In this document: positions 1 to 8,511 of the stretch, piece by piece
Numbering within the stretch: position 1 is the first letter of the stretch
Layout: every line of letters starts with the position of its first letter
Assembly (NCBI GenBank): GCA_945868805.1
Contig: CAMBMO010000007.1
Span: forward strand, 34,784 to 98,783
Source: Singulisphaera sp. GP187
GTDB taxonomy: Bacteria > Planctomycetota > Phycisphaerae > Phycisphaerales > SM1A02
Direction of reading: 5' to 3'
Length of the DNA: 64,000 nt
Notes under the pieces: generated by a model
The model's input: the letters and a program-made list of their open reading frames with translations, nothing else
The model's database searches: none
Told to the model about the DNA's origin: nothing
Position numbers and translations under genes: made by a program

Positions 1-192
1 ACGCAGAATCGCACATACATCCCGTGGTCATCGATCGAATTCGACCGGCAGATCGAACAGACGATGGTGCTCGCGACTCGCAGAGTGAAGTTGGCGCGAT
101 TGCGATTCGAGTGCGACTGGCGCACCGCGGCATACGGAGCGGCAGTCGAGCATCTCGGCCGTGTCTACGAGTTGCGCGGCGTTTTTCCCTGA
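1..192 (+). CDS. 3' end of an unidentified gene (partial)
   Basis: The first frame is open from the window edge to a TGA at 190-192, giving at least 63 residues. The residues are mixed, with Trp, Tyr and Arg, and look protein-like (for example YIPWSSIEFD near the start and GRVYELRGVFP at the end). The stop lies 32 bases before the start of the HIT gene, which is typical of operon spacing here. No family could be recognised from the visible part; the N-terminal part lies outside the window. It could still be a chance open frame, so confidence is moderate. Confidence 0.5.
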   Translation, partial: TQNRTYIPWSSIEFDRQIEQTMVLATRRVKLARLRFECDWRTAAYGAAVEHLGRVYELRGVFP

Positions 193-224
193 CCAATCCA
201 CTCTCGCATCGTGGAGGTTCATCC

Positions 225-641
225 ATGCCATCCATTTTCTCCCGGATCATTCGACGCGAGATTCCATGTCACGAGATCTACCGTGACGATCGCGTGATCG
301 CGTTTCTCGATATCGCTCCGGTCTCGAAGGGGCACGCGATAGTGGTTCCAACCGAAGAGTGCGATTTTCTGCATCAGCTGAGTGACGAGAGCGCGGCCGC
401 AGTCGGACGGGTGCTCCCTCGCGTCGCCCGTGCAATTCTCGCAGCGACAGGTGCGACCTCGTACAACATCCTCCAGAACAACGGGAAGCCGGCGCATCAG
501 GCAGTTCCACATGTCCACTTCCATGTCATTCCAAAGCACGCCGATGGGTCCGGACTCGGCATTCAATGGAATGCAGGCCAACTCTCGTCCCACGAGGGAG
601 CGACGCTCGCGTCGATGATTCGAGAGCAAGTCGGAAGATGA
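225..641 (+). CDS. HIT-family nucleotide-binding protein
   Basis: A protein of 138 residues belonging to the histidine-triad (HIT) family, cytosolic nucleotide hydrolases or transferases that act on AMP-conjugates such as adenosine phosphoramidates. The sequence shows the family signature HVHFHVI near residues 96-102, the preceding NNGKPAHQ stretch, and the N-terminal 'IxRREIPxxxIYRDD...AFLDIAPVSKGHxIVVP' pattern. The full length matches HINT-type proteins. The start at 225 is chosen because a GGAGG lies at 213-217 with good spacing and the conserved region begins there; the open frame extends further upstream but that part is not conserved-looking. The stop overlaps the start of birA (ATGA), so the two are probably co-translated. 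The exact substrate cannot be told from sequence. Confidence 0.93.
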   Translation: MPSIFSRIIRREIPCHEIYRDDRVIAFLDIAPVSKGHAIVVPTEECDFLHQLSDESAAAVGRVLPRVARAILAATGATSYNILQNNGKPAHQAVPHVHFHVIPKHADGSGLGIQWNAGQLSSHEGATLASMIREQVGR

Positions 642-1429
642 GTACTGCGCGAAGCCCGAGCCTCTGGTCGGTTTCGCAGTGGTCGACGGTGCTCCAGTCG
701 ACGATACTCCGCTGTACGAATTGGAAGTCAGTCACAGTCTTACAAGAAACGGATTCGACGCAGGACTTCGCGCGCACGCTCGGTCCGGGTGAGATTGTTA
801 TCGCTGCGAGACAGATTGCGGGGAGGGGGCGACTTGGTCGTTCATGGCTCGATACCGGGGATGCAGGCCTTGCCATCAGCATGAATGTCGCGACGGGTTC
901 GTCGGAGCTCCTCGCCCTCTCGTCGGCAGTCGCCACCGCGGAGGCGATCGAGGATGTCTGTCGTGCATCGTCTGGTCACGCGCCGATCACACAGCTGAAG
1001 TGGCCCAACGATGTGATGATCGCGAAACGAAAAGTCGGTGGAATCTTGATCGAGCGACACGATCGCGTTACGACCATCGGAATCGGCATCAACTGTTCCC
1101 AGCGGGGTTTTCCTGCGCAACTTGCGGAGCGGGCGACGAGTCTCACGCTTCAAGGATTCGAAGTCGATCGAATCGAGGTCGCTCGAGCATTGCTGATGCG
1201 CTTCGACTACTGGCTCGGTGCGACCGATGAGGCGATCGAAAGCGCGTTCGTCGTACGCGATGCGCTTGTGGGAACTTGCGCATCGTTTCGAACGCCTGAC
1301 GGCATGATCGAAGGAATGGTGCTTCGGATCGACCCCGCGCGAGGATTGGTGGTGCGAACGAGTCGTGGCGATCAGTGGCTCTCCGCCGCGACCACGAGCG
1401 TCTTTGTTCCAGAAGATCGCACGGAGTAG
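638..1429 (+). CDS. birA: biotin--[acetyl-CoA-carboxylase] ligase
   Basis: A biotin protein ligase of 263 residues, which makes biotinyl-AMP and attaches biotin to the carrier protein of acetyl-CoA carboxylase in the cytoplasm. Visible motifs are TDSTQD near residue 38, the biotin/ATP loop GRGRLGRSW at 62-70, KWPND at 121-125, KVGGILIE at 132-139 and GIGIN at 148-152, followed by a small C-terminal domain. There is no N-terminal helix-turn-helix, so this is the monofunctional (non-repressor) type. The start ATG overlaps the stop of the HIT gene. The first 30 residues are weakly conserved in appearance and the true start could be slightly downstream. Confidence 0.95.
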   Translation: MSTARSPSLWSVSQWSTVLQSTILRCTNWKSVTVLQETDSTQDFARTLGPGEIVIAARQIAGRGRLGRSWLDTGDAGLAISMNVATGSSELLALSSAVATAEAIEDVCRASSGHAPITQLKWPNDVMIAKRKVGGILIERHDRVTTIGIGINCSQRGFPAQLAERATSLTLQGFEVDRIEVARALLMRFDYWLGATDEAIESAFVVRDALVGTCASFRTPDGMIEGMVLRIDPARGLVVRTSRGDQWLSAATTSVFVPEDRTE

Positions 1430-1523
1430 CTGTGATTCGGCATGATTGGCGATGTTTCGGCGCGGCGATCGTCGCAGATCCGACTGCGTTGGATTCAGCT
1501 CGATCGAGCGTATTCTGCAACCG

Positions 1524-2375
1524 ATGCGTCGCCACACGATCCGAGCCAAGTGCCTTGTTGCCTGCGCTGTCGCATGGTCGATTGGAAGCGCCGCCGTTGG
1601 CCAGTCTCGACTGCCTGGAGAGCTCGATCGATCGACGCGGGAAGTCGATACATCGTCGAATCATCCGGTGGAGCCCAAGGTCGCGGATCGAGGCGATCTC
1701 ACGATGCCAGGGCGAAGCATGCCCTACGAACTTGCTCTGCCACAGGGATTCGATCGAGTCTTCGCGGTGCCCGGGAAGGCGGGCATGTTTTATCGCGGCA
1801 ACGGTGGGCTCTACATCGTATTTGAGGAGGGCGAGTACGCGCGCGGTCAGAAGGGAAAGGAGTACGCGATGGTGCCGGCGGGTGCGTGCTACTACATCGG
1901 GAAGCCAGACTGGTCGACAATCGTGAGACGAAGTGATCTTGCGGCGGGAAGTATTCAGTCGCAGCAGGAGATTCGAGATGAAAGTCAGGCGAAGGCGAAC
2001 GCGACGACGATTGATCGACAGCGCAACGACGAAGTTCAACCCCTGAGTGCGGCAGACGAATCTCACCGCGATCGAATCGTTCGGTCTCCTACGGGATCGG
2101 AACCTCCACTCGTCGTCGGCAACGAGGCCGGATTCGGCGCAGGGACGGCTCGAGGCGACCTCGCGACTGACACGATCGAGGTTCCCAAGCCAGCCGAATT
2201 CGAATCGAAGTCTCCCGATGTTGCTGCTTGGGCGGGAACACTTCCGCAGGGAGTCGACCGATCGTTCCTCGTTGGCGATGGTTCAGAAGCGCGTCCGAGA
2301 TTTACCGTCGATTTCTTCTATCGCCAAGAGAGGCTCTCTCGGCTCTTCCAGCGCGCGAAGAACTCAGTTCAGTAG
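1524..2375 (+). CDS. exported protein of unknown function
   Basis: A protein of 283 residues with a clear signal peptide (MRRHTIRAKCLVACAVAW followed by a small-residue stretch ending near AVGQ, residue 27). The start at 1524 is preferred over an upstream in-frame ATG because it puts the signal peptide at the N-terminus. The rest has a compact region rich in Gly, Tyr and Phe (about residues 70-135, with FYRGNGGLYIVFEEGEY) followed by a polar, Arg/Glu/Ser-rich linker and a short C-terminal segment with LPQGVDRSFLV that echoes LPQGFDRVFAV earlier (about residues 75 and 240), suggesting an internal repeat. The function is not recognised. The next gene begins 6 bases after the stop, so the two are probably in one operon with birA upstream. 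Confidence 0.7.
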   Translation: MRRHTIRAKCLVACAVAWSIGSAAVGQSRLPGELDRSTREVDTSSNHPVEPKVADRGDLTMPGRSMPYELALPQGFDRVFAVPGKAGMFYRGNGGLYIVFEEGEYARGQKGKEYAMVPAGACYYIGKPDWSTIVRRSDLAAGSIQSQQEIRDESQAKANATTIDRQRNDEVQPLSAADESHRDRIVRSPTGSEPPLVVGNEAGFGAGTARGDLATDTIEVPKPAEFESKSPDVAAWAGTLPQGVDRSFLVGDGSEARPRFTVDFFYRQERLSRLFQRAKNSVQ

Positions 2376-2381
2376 CGACGG

Positions 2382-4178
2382 ATGCCGTTCGTTGAGATCA
2401 TTTTCGCCTCGGTCGTGCATTTCGCGTTGTATTTAGCGCATGCGCCAATGCAATCTCCGGTTCGAATTCCGATATCCGTCGACGCAGATGTCTTCGCGCG
2501 ATTGCCTGGCGCGCAGGAATTCGCGGCGACCAACGATGCTCCGATCGCGGTGCGCGGTTGCGTGCTCTTATTGCCGATCGCTCGGCGCAGTCCCGAGGTT
2601 CCGTGGCCGTTGTCGCTCGACCTTCGACTTGGAGATGGTCGTCGCGTGACAGGTCGGATCGCGAAAGTGGAGGTGCGTTCACAAGGAATGACTGGGTGGA
2701 CATCGCCGCTTCGAGTGACGGCGACGACACAGGCCGAGGGAGATGATGACATCGTCTTGCTGGCGCAGCTACCCATCGATGGAGACGATGACTTCATGCT
2801 TGGAGATCAGCGGATTACGCCGATGTGGATGGATGGGCTCACGACTTCAGTCACGGGCGGTCGCTCGGAACAGTCGCTCCGACCTGAGGAGAATCCAGAT
2901 CCGACTGCTCCCAGCGAGTACTTCCGCACCGTGTTGCAGGCGTACCGCATGGGTACTGCTCCGTCGACACCCGAAGGCGACGAGCTCGATTCGCTCTTCG
3001 CACGGGCGAGCGCGGGACTTTGGTCGGGCGCAATCGCTCGCTTAGAGGAGAATGATCGAGCGACATCCAACCGAGTTCTTGGAGACCTCGTAGGTCGCGC
3101 GCATGGAGTGATCGGGACCTCCGCCGTCACGATGGCGGCGTGGAAGACCGATGAAGACGATCTCGATGCGTTGCTTCGCGCCTTGCTCGCTCCTGGGACC
3201 GATGGAATTGTGATCGTCGAGAGTGCGAAGTTGTGGCTCGAAAATCGTTCGCCACTTCTATGCTGGGTTGAGCGGGATGAGGGTGATGGGGTCGTGATCG
3301 GGGTTGCGAATCCGCGGGCAGAGCCTCACTCCTTGAGATTTCGATGGCCTGATCAACGGGATCCAAGTCTGCTGACGGAGATCGGTCCCGAGTCATTTCA
3401 GACTTACCTCGTTCCGAGGACTCGGCAACCCGAACCGGACACCGTGGCGATTGACGATTCACTCTCGATCGCCATGCATGAACAGGGATTGACATCCCTA
3501 CTTCCTCCCGCGAATCTTTCGAATCCGAGCCAAGCTCGTACGGCGATCGAGGCGCAGGCACGTGCGCAACCGATCTTGACCTTGGAACATGGAACCAATG
3601 TTCTCGCGATTCCGGTCGGCTCGGGGCGAGTGCCGATTCGACCTCCTGGGCTGGGATTTGGAACATTTCTTCCAATTGCCAATTTGCACGAGATGCGAGC
3701 CGGATCGCTGAAGTCGCCCCCCGAAGCATGGTCGACGAGTGCGGGGATTCGTCGTCGTCCATCGGGATGGGAAGTTCTCGTGCAATGTCGATTTCCAGTT
3801 GGCGCGAATCCAATCACCGACCAAATCGCACTCGTCGTGGAGGGCGGCTCATCGCATTTCATCAAGGTCTCTCGTGATGGCACTGTCGAAACAGACGATC
3901 CCTCGACCAAGGGATCCGCTAGCGTGCATCGATCGAGCGACCGATGGCGCGTTCGCTTTCCATTACCCGAAAGATGGGTCTCCGGATCCGATGGACGTGT
4001 GGGTCACTTGGGGTTGTCGATTTCGCGAGTCGTCAATGGATCAGGATCTGATGCTCCTCCGGAATTCGCGCGTCGACAATTCGCTGGATTGGCGCCACTG
4101 GGAATCGCAGCGGATGCGAAGGGAATCCCTCTTGAATTATCGAGCTGGGACCTCGAGAGCGTTACACTCGCACCATGA
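2382..4178 (+). CDS. large exported protein of unknown function
   Basis: A protein of 598 residues beginning with a hydrophobic segment (about residues 4-20) that may be a signal peptide or anchor. The remainder is rich in beta-prone stretches and acidic residues and shows no motif that I can assign; the Trp/Pro-rich segments around residues 280-350 resemble a beta-sandwich, but this is only an impression. The frame is open over 1.8 kb, directly follows another exported protein and overlaps the ParA gene by four bases (ATGA), which supports a real gene. It may act with the preceding exported protein at the cell surface or in the periplasm; that is inference from linkage only. Confidence 0.75.
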   Translation: MPFVEIIFASVVHFALYLAHAPMQSPVRIPISVDADVFARLPGAQEFAATNDAPIAVRGCVLLLPIARRSPEVPWPLSLDLRLGDGRRVTGRIAKVEVRSQGMTGWTSPLRVTATTQAEGDDDIVLLAQLPIDGDDDFMLGDQRITPMWMDGLTTSVTGGRSEQSLRPEENPDPTAPSEYFRTVLQAYRMGTAPSTPEGDELDSLFARASAGLWSGAIARLEENDRATSNRVLGDLVGRAHGVIGTSAVTMAAWKTDEDDLDALLRALLAPGTDGIVIVESAKLWLENRSPLLCWVERDEGDGVVIGVANPRAEPHSLRFRWPDQRDPSLLTEIGPESFQTYLVPRTRQPEPDTVAIDDSLSIAMHEQGLTSLLPPANLSNPSQARTAIEAQARAQPILTLEHGTNVLAIPVGSGRVPIRPPGLGFGTFLPIANLHEMRAGSLKSPPEAWSTSAGIRRRPSGWEVLVQCRFPVGANPITDQIALVVEGGSSHFIKVSRDGTVETDDPSTKGSASVHRSSDRWRVRFPLPERWVSGSDGRVGHLGLSISRVVNGSGSDAPPEFARRQFAGLAPLGIAADAKGIPLELSSWDLESVTLAP

Positions 4179-5128
4179 AGAGAGAAAACGCCACTGGGCC
4201 ATCGAAGAATCCGGGTGATTCGCCTCGATCGGTGGTGCAGGTTGATGAACTCCCGGCTCCTTCGACCACTGGAATGGAACATACCCGAGTTATCGCGTTG
4301 CTGAATCAGAAGGGTGGTGTTGGAAAGACCACATCGACGGCGAATCTCGGAGCGGCATTCGCTCTGGCTGGATTGAGAACGCTTGTTGTTGATCTCGACC
4401 CACAGTCGAATCTTTCACTTCACTTCGGGCACGAGCCAGCCGCCGATCAACCGACGGTGCGCGATCTATTCATGAACCCGGACCTTGCTTCAAGCGAGAT
4501 GATTCGTGTTGCGAGAGAGAATCTTTGGTTTATCCCAAGCGATACTGAACTCGCGCTCGTCGAGGGCGAGCTTGCGCTGCAACCGAATATGCAGCACATC
4601 CTCGCGGAGCGATTGGCGCCGGTCATGTCATCGTTCGATGTTGTGTTGCTCGACTGTCCGCCGAGCCTTGGTGTGTTGACGGTGAATGCGCTCACCATCG
4701 CCGATGAAGTCATCGTGCCGACTCAGGCGCAGTACCTGGCGCTTCGTGGTCTTGAGAAACTGCTCGAAACCGTATTGCTCGTGCAACGTGCGCTCAATCC
4801 GCGCTTGACTGTGGCGGGAGTGCTCCTGTGCATGCACGAATCCCAATCGAGTCACGGGAAGGCGGTCGTTGAGGAGATGGACAGCTACTTCGCGAAGTAT
4901 CGCGGGAGCGAACTCCCATGGCAGAATGCCGAGGTCCTGCGACCCGCAGTGCGACGGAACATCAAGTTGGCGGAAGCGCCCAGCTTTGGCCAGACGATTT
5001 TCGACTATGCGCCGACTTGCGCGGGAGCAGCGGATTATCGAGCGCTCGCAGAAGCAATTCGTCGGCGGTGGAAGCCACTCGAATCGCGAGAGTCAGAGCA
5101 CACATCGGCAGGAATTGCCACATCGTGA
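4175..5128 (+). CDS. ParA/Soj-family ATPase
   Basis: A protein of 317 residues of the ParA (MinD/ParA) P-loop ATPase family, used to segregate chromosomes or position cellular cargo by ATP-dependent dimerisation. The deviant Walker A motif KGGVGKTT is at about residues 46-53, VVDLDPQSNL follows at 71-80, and LLDCPPSLG near 157 is the Walker B region. The C-terminal part (TVLRP-type region 'NAEVLRPAVRRNIKLAEAPSFGQTI') is typical of chromosomal Soj/ParA. The first 33 residues are an unconserved extension; an internal ATG (residue 34) is a possible start. No parB neighbour is present, which is unusual for chromosome partitioning, so an orphan role is possible. Confidence 0.93.
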   Translation: MKRENATGPSKNPGDSPRSVVQVDELPAPSTTGMEHTRVIALLNQKGGVGKTTSTANLGAAFALAGLRTLVVDLDPQSNLSLHFGHEPAADQPTVRDLFMNPDLASSEMIRVARENLWFIPSDTELALVEGELALQPNMQHILAERLAPVMSSFDVVLLDCPPSLGVLTVNALTIADEVIVPTQAQYLALRGLEKLLETVLLVQRALNPRLTVAGVLLCMHESQSSHGKAVVEEMDSYFAKYRGSELPWQNAEVLRPAVRRNIKLAEAPSFGQTIFDYAPTCAGAADYRALAEAIRRRWKPLESRESEHTSAGIATS

Positions 5129-5157
5129 TCGAGTCGAATGGTCGGTTTGGAGGCGGG

Positions 5158-6288
5158 ATGGGCTCTCGCGAAAGTGTTCGTTTGCGACCCACGCTCGGCG
5201 CGGGAGGAATCAAATGCTGGAGAATTCTGGCGGTGATCGCGTTCGCGATTGCCCTCGTCGCAACCCACTGGCCTCGACTGGTCTTCGGTCCAGAAGCGCC
5301 GAGCGATAAGTTGCTCCACGCGTTGACATTCGGAGTGCTGACATTCCTGCTTTGGCGGACTCGATGGATTCGGAGCGGTCTGATCGTCGGGATCGCGATG
5401 ATTGCGTACTCAGCCTTTGACGAAGCGACGCAAATGCTGCCGTGGGTCCATCGACACACATCGATCGACGATTGGATCGCGGATCTCGTCGGAGTCGTGT
5501 GCGCGACACTGCTCATCGTTCGCCCATCTCGACCCAAGTCGGCGGTTGCACGGATGCGCTGTGATCTCGACGACGCCGCCGATCGCGAAATGTTTGGGCG
5601 TCCCTTTACATGGGCGGCGCTTGCAGTAGCAGCAGCACTCGGAGTGCTCGTTGGAGTGCCCGCAACCGTTGCGATCAGCACGACGTTGCTTCTTGATCAG
5701 CGACCGTGGCACACCGCGTTTCTTGGGGGTATGTTTTTCTGCGCAGTCGGTATCGCGTGGTCATGGAGATCTGCCATTCGCGCCGCCGTCGGGCGCCTGA
5801 CGCGCGCGCATGCGTGCTTCGGCTGTGGCGCGACGATTGAGAGTGGCGGTGGTGATTCCGAAGGGTCGTGCGCTTCCTGCGCAACGAAGTGGCGATTCGC
5901 TCAGTGGGTTCGTCCCGCAGTGGTCGACGATCGTGGCACCGAAGTTTGCAGGCGTGCGTCGATCGTGGGAGCGCTTCGCGGGGGCACGATCGCACTTGTG
6001 ACTCTGGGCGGAGTGGGAGTCCTCGTCGTCCTCATGTCGCGCTACCGTGCCAGTACCGGCGACCTTCGATTGCCGACACCCGACATGCGCGACCTGTTTT
6101 CATATGCATTCGCCGTGGCCGCAGTCGCGATCGTCGTTCGTTCGATCCTCGCGGCAAACTTCCGAGTACGGGAACTGGAAGGTGTCCAGTGCGTCGCGTG
6201 CGCTCACGACCTCCGAGGGATCGCAACGACTCGAAGTGTCGGGATCTGCCCCGAGTGCGGACGAGAGTTCGCGCGCGTTGGCTCTTGA
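5158..6288 (+). CDS. VanZ-like membrane protein fused to two cysteine-pair motifs
   Basis: A membrane protein of 376 residues. Residues 20-125 match the VanZ-like pattern: a helix, DKLLHALTFG near 50, a second helix, then DEATQMLPWVHRHTSIDD near 88-105 and another helix. Two more hydrophobic hairpins follow (about 150-205 and 270-330). Two four-cysteine clusters are present: C220/C223/C238/C241 and C345/C348/C364/C367, the second within 'AHDLRG...CPECG', a motif common in planctomycete membrane proteins and probably zinc-binding. The ATG at 5158 has GGAGG four bases upstream; a GTG at 5125 overlapping the ParA stop is an alternative. VanZ proteins have been linked to glycopeptide tolerance, but the role here is unknown. 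Confidence 0.75.
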   Translation: MGSRESVRLRPTLGAGGIKCWRILAVIAFAIALVATHWPRLVFGPEAPSDKLLHALTFGVLTFLLWRTRWIRSGLIVGIAMIAYSAFDEATQMLPWVHRHTSIDDWIADLVGVVCATLLIVRPSRPKSAVARMRCDLDDAADREMFGRPFTWAALAVAAALGVLVGVPATVAISTTLLLDQRPWHTAFLGGMFFCAVGIAWSWRSAIRAAVGRLTRAHACFGCGATIESGGGDSEGSCASCATKWRFAQWVRPAVVDDRGTEVCRRASIVGALRGGTIALVTLGGVGVLVVLMSRYRASTGDLRLPTPDMRDLFSYAFAVAAVAIVVRSILAANFRVRELEGVQCVACAHDLRGIATTRSVGICPECGREFARVGS

Positions 6289-6341
6289 GAGTTGTGGATC
6301 GCGACCCGCGACTGTGACAGACCCCGAAAGGGGCAGGAGCG

Positions 6342-6860
6342 TCAGTGATTGGGGGGCGGGGCGAAACCTTCGGGCATGACCGCTGGGGAATTTGGGCTAC
6401 TCGCAGCACTCGGTTCGCGCGCGTTCGCCGGGGCAGGCGTATTGCCCGGCGCGAGCGCCGAGGCGAGCTGCAAACGCAGGATCGCAGGACTCATCATCGG
6501 ATCGATCTGATTGAGCGCAACCTCGACTCTCGCGGTCCTCGAATCCTTTGCGAAGTTCAAGACGGTGGTCTTGCCACGGGCTTGCCGAGAGACCAAGGAC
6601 CAACCCGAGTCGATGAACATTGCCTGAGTGGAATCGACATTCCGCGTCGTATCCGAGACATCGCCGCGGTAGATCACTTCGACGGATGTCAGCGTTGCGC
6701 CATCGTGTTGGATATCTCGTGTCACCAGTGGCTCGAAGCCGACGACATTCGGGACATCGCTCTCGAGAATCATGGGTGGCGTACCGCCACACCCGACTTG
6801 GCAGATCGCCGAGAGGACAATCAAAAGGTGCATCGCGATGATTGGTGTTGAAGGTCGCAT
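6342..6860 (-). CDS. small exported, probably lipid-anchored protein of unknown function
   Basis: A protein of 172 residues. The N-terminus is a hydrophobic signal segment ending in QVGC near residue 24, close to a lipobox although the -3 position is Gln rather than Leu. The central part (about residues 40-125) has a pattern of beta strands with an SGWSLVSRQ-like strand and could be a small alpha/beta fold; the C-terminus (about 135-172) is a low-complexity Ala/Pro/Ser tail. No family was recognised. It is transcribed divergently from murJ with only 45 bases between the start codons, so the promoters must overlap. It converges with the VanZ-like gene. Confidence 0.65.
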   Translation of the reverse strand: MRPSTPIIAMHLLIVLSAICQVGCGGTPPMILESDVPNVVGFEPLVTRDIQHDGATLTSVEVIYRGDVSDTTRNVDSTQAMFIDSGWSLVSRQARGKTTVLNFAKDSRTARVEVALNQIDPMMSPAILRLQLASALAPGNTPAPANAREPSAASSPNSPAVMPEGFAPPPNH

Positions 6861-6905
6861 TTAGCCGATGGGAGAAATCTACCCGCTTCCCGCGGACGAT
6901 ATCCC

Positions 6906-8492
6906 ATGGCTCGAAGCTTTGAGTTCCACGCGCGCACCGTATCGTTCTTGACATTTCTCAGTCGAATCACCGGGTTGGCGCGGGACGCCGCGATGAGCCG
7001 TGTCTTCGGTGTCGGGGTCGTGACAGACGCATTCTCCTTCGCGTTCATGGTTCCGAACCTCTTTCGGAGGCTCTTCGGCGAGGGTGCATTGACATCAAGC
7101 TTCCTACCCGTCTACGCGCAGATCCAGGAACGCGATCCAGAGATTGCCAAGGCGCTTGCACGAATGGTTCTCTCGCGAGTTGCAGTCTTCCTCGGTGCAG
7201 TCTGTCTTCTGGGCGAGTTCATCCTCTGGTTAGTTTGGCCGACTGGGGGGGAGGATTCGGCGATCCTCTCAGCTCGTCTCGTTGCCATCCTGCTTCCGTA
7301 TATGCCGATGATCTGCCTTGTCGCGCTCATCGGCGCAATCCTTCAAGTTCATCATCGATTCGGACCAACCGCCGCGGCACCGATCATCTTGAACGTCATG
7401 ATTGTTCTGGCCAGTGTTGGGCTCGCGCCATCGGTGATGCGCAAGGCAGGATTTCAGGAAATCGATCCGTATGTTCACATTATGGTGGTCGGGGCGAGCG
7501 TGGTCGTCGCTGGTGTTCTGCAGTGGATGTGGAGCGCGTGGTCGCTGCGAGGATTGGATATTCGCGGTGGCGTGATCTGCGCCGAATCGCGTCGTCGATT
7601 GAAGCAGGTCATCTATCAGGCGGTTCCCATGGCGATTGGCTTGGGAGTTCTTCAAGTCAACACATTTGTCGACGGGTTGATCGCTAGCTACCCGACGCTT
7701 GTGGGGCCAACGATTTTCGGCATCGCGTATCCCTTGCAGGAAGGGTCGATGGCGTCCCTTTCGTTTGCGCAGCGGTTGTACGAGTTTCCCCTTGGGGTCT
7801 TCGGCATTTCGATCGCGACAGCGATCTTTCCGCAACTCTCGCGCGAGGCAAAGGATCCTGTCGCTTTTTGCGCATCGATCTCACGCGCACTCCGATTGGC
7901 GGTGTTCATCGGTCTTCCCGCAAGTGTCGGATTGATGATGCTTCGAGTTCCGCTGACAGCGACCGTCTTTCAAGGCGAATCGTTTTCGGCCGACGACACC
8001 GCGCGTGTGGCGTCGATCTTGCTCGCCTTCGCCCCTGCGATCTGGGCGTACAGCGCGAATCAACTTCTCACTCGCGCTTTCTACGCGCGTGGCGAGTCGA
8101 TGACCCCAGTCATCGTCGCCGTCAGTATGGTCGCGCTCAATTTCGCTCTCAACGTCACGCTGATTTGGACGCCACTCAATACCGCGGGGCTTGCCCTGTC
8201 GACAGCGTTTTGCTCAATCGTTCAGATGTTCATTCTGCAGCGATTGCTCGCGCGCAGAGTCGGTCCGCTTCTGACTGGCGAAGTCCTCGGTGGATGGTGG
8301 CGGACGGCAGTCGTGTCGGTCGTGATGGGATCGACGATCGCGCTTGCGATGTACTTCACGCCATCAAGTTCGAGTTGGATCGGCACGGCTTGCTCTCTCC
8401 TCGCGTTTGTTGCGCTCGGTGGTGGAGTCGTCTTCGCAATGTCGATGGCACTCCGAATGCCCGAACTGCGATGGGTACTCGGCCGACGCTGA
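6906..8492 (+). CDS. murJ: lipid II flippase MurJ (MviN family)
   Basis: A polytopic membrane protein of 528 residues of the MOP superfamily that flips lipid II across the cytoplasmic membrane for peptidoglycan synthesis. The N-terminus carries the signature of the family: 'LSRITGLARDAAMSRVFG', then 'TDAFSFAFMVPNLFRRLFGEGALTSSFLPVY' (residues about 17-75), and later NTFVDGLIASY, 'YEFPLGVFGISIATAIFPQLS' and 'FYARGESMTPV'. About 13-14 hydrophobic segments can be counted, which fits the family length. It is of interest because planctomycetes were long believed to lack peptidoglycan. The gene stands alone, divergent from a small lipoprotein-like gene and convergent with an M16 peptidase gene. Confidence 0.95.
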   Translation: MARSFEFHARTVSFLTFLSRITGLARDAAMSRVFGVGVVTDAFSFAFMVPNLFRRLFGEGALTSSFLPVYAQIQERDPEIAKALARMVLSRVAVFLGAVCLLGEFILWLVWPTGGEDSAILSARLVAILLPYMPMICLVALIGAILQVHHRFGPTAAAPIILNVMIVLASVGLAPSVMRKAGFQEIDPYVHIMVVGASVVVAGVLQWMWSAWSLRGLDIRGGVICAESRRRLKQVIYQAVPMAIGLGVLQVNTFVDGLIASYPTLVGPTIFGIAYPLQEGSMASLSFAQRLYEFPLGVFGISIATAIFPQLSREAKDPVAFCASISRALRLAVFIGLPASVGLMMLRVPLTATVFQGESFSADDTARVASILLAFAPAIWAYSANQLLTRAFYARGESMTPVIVAVSMVALNFALNVTLIWTPLNTAGLALSTAFCSIVQMFILQRLLARRVGPLLTGEVLGGWWRTAVVSVVMGSTIALAMYFTPSSSSWIGTACSLLAFVALGGGVVFAMSMALRMPELRWVLGRR

Positions 8493-8511
8493 TTCGGTCG
8501 GAGGCTCTCGC

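Noticed and set aside
6322..6333. CCCC-GAAA-GGGG hairpin after the VanZ-like gene
   Set aside because: Only a four-base stem and no T-run follows; it is a possible but unsupported terminator.
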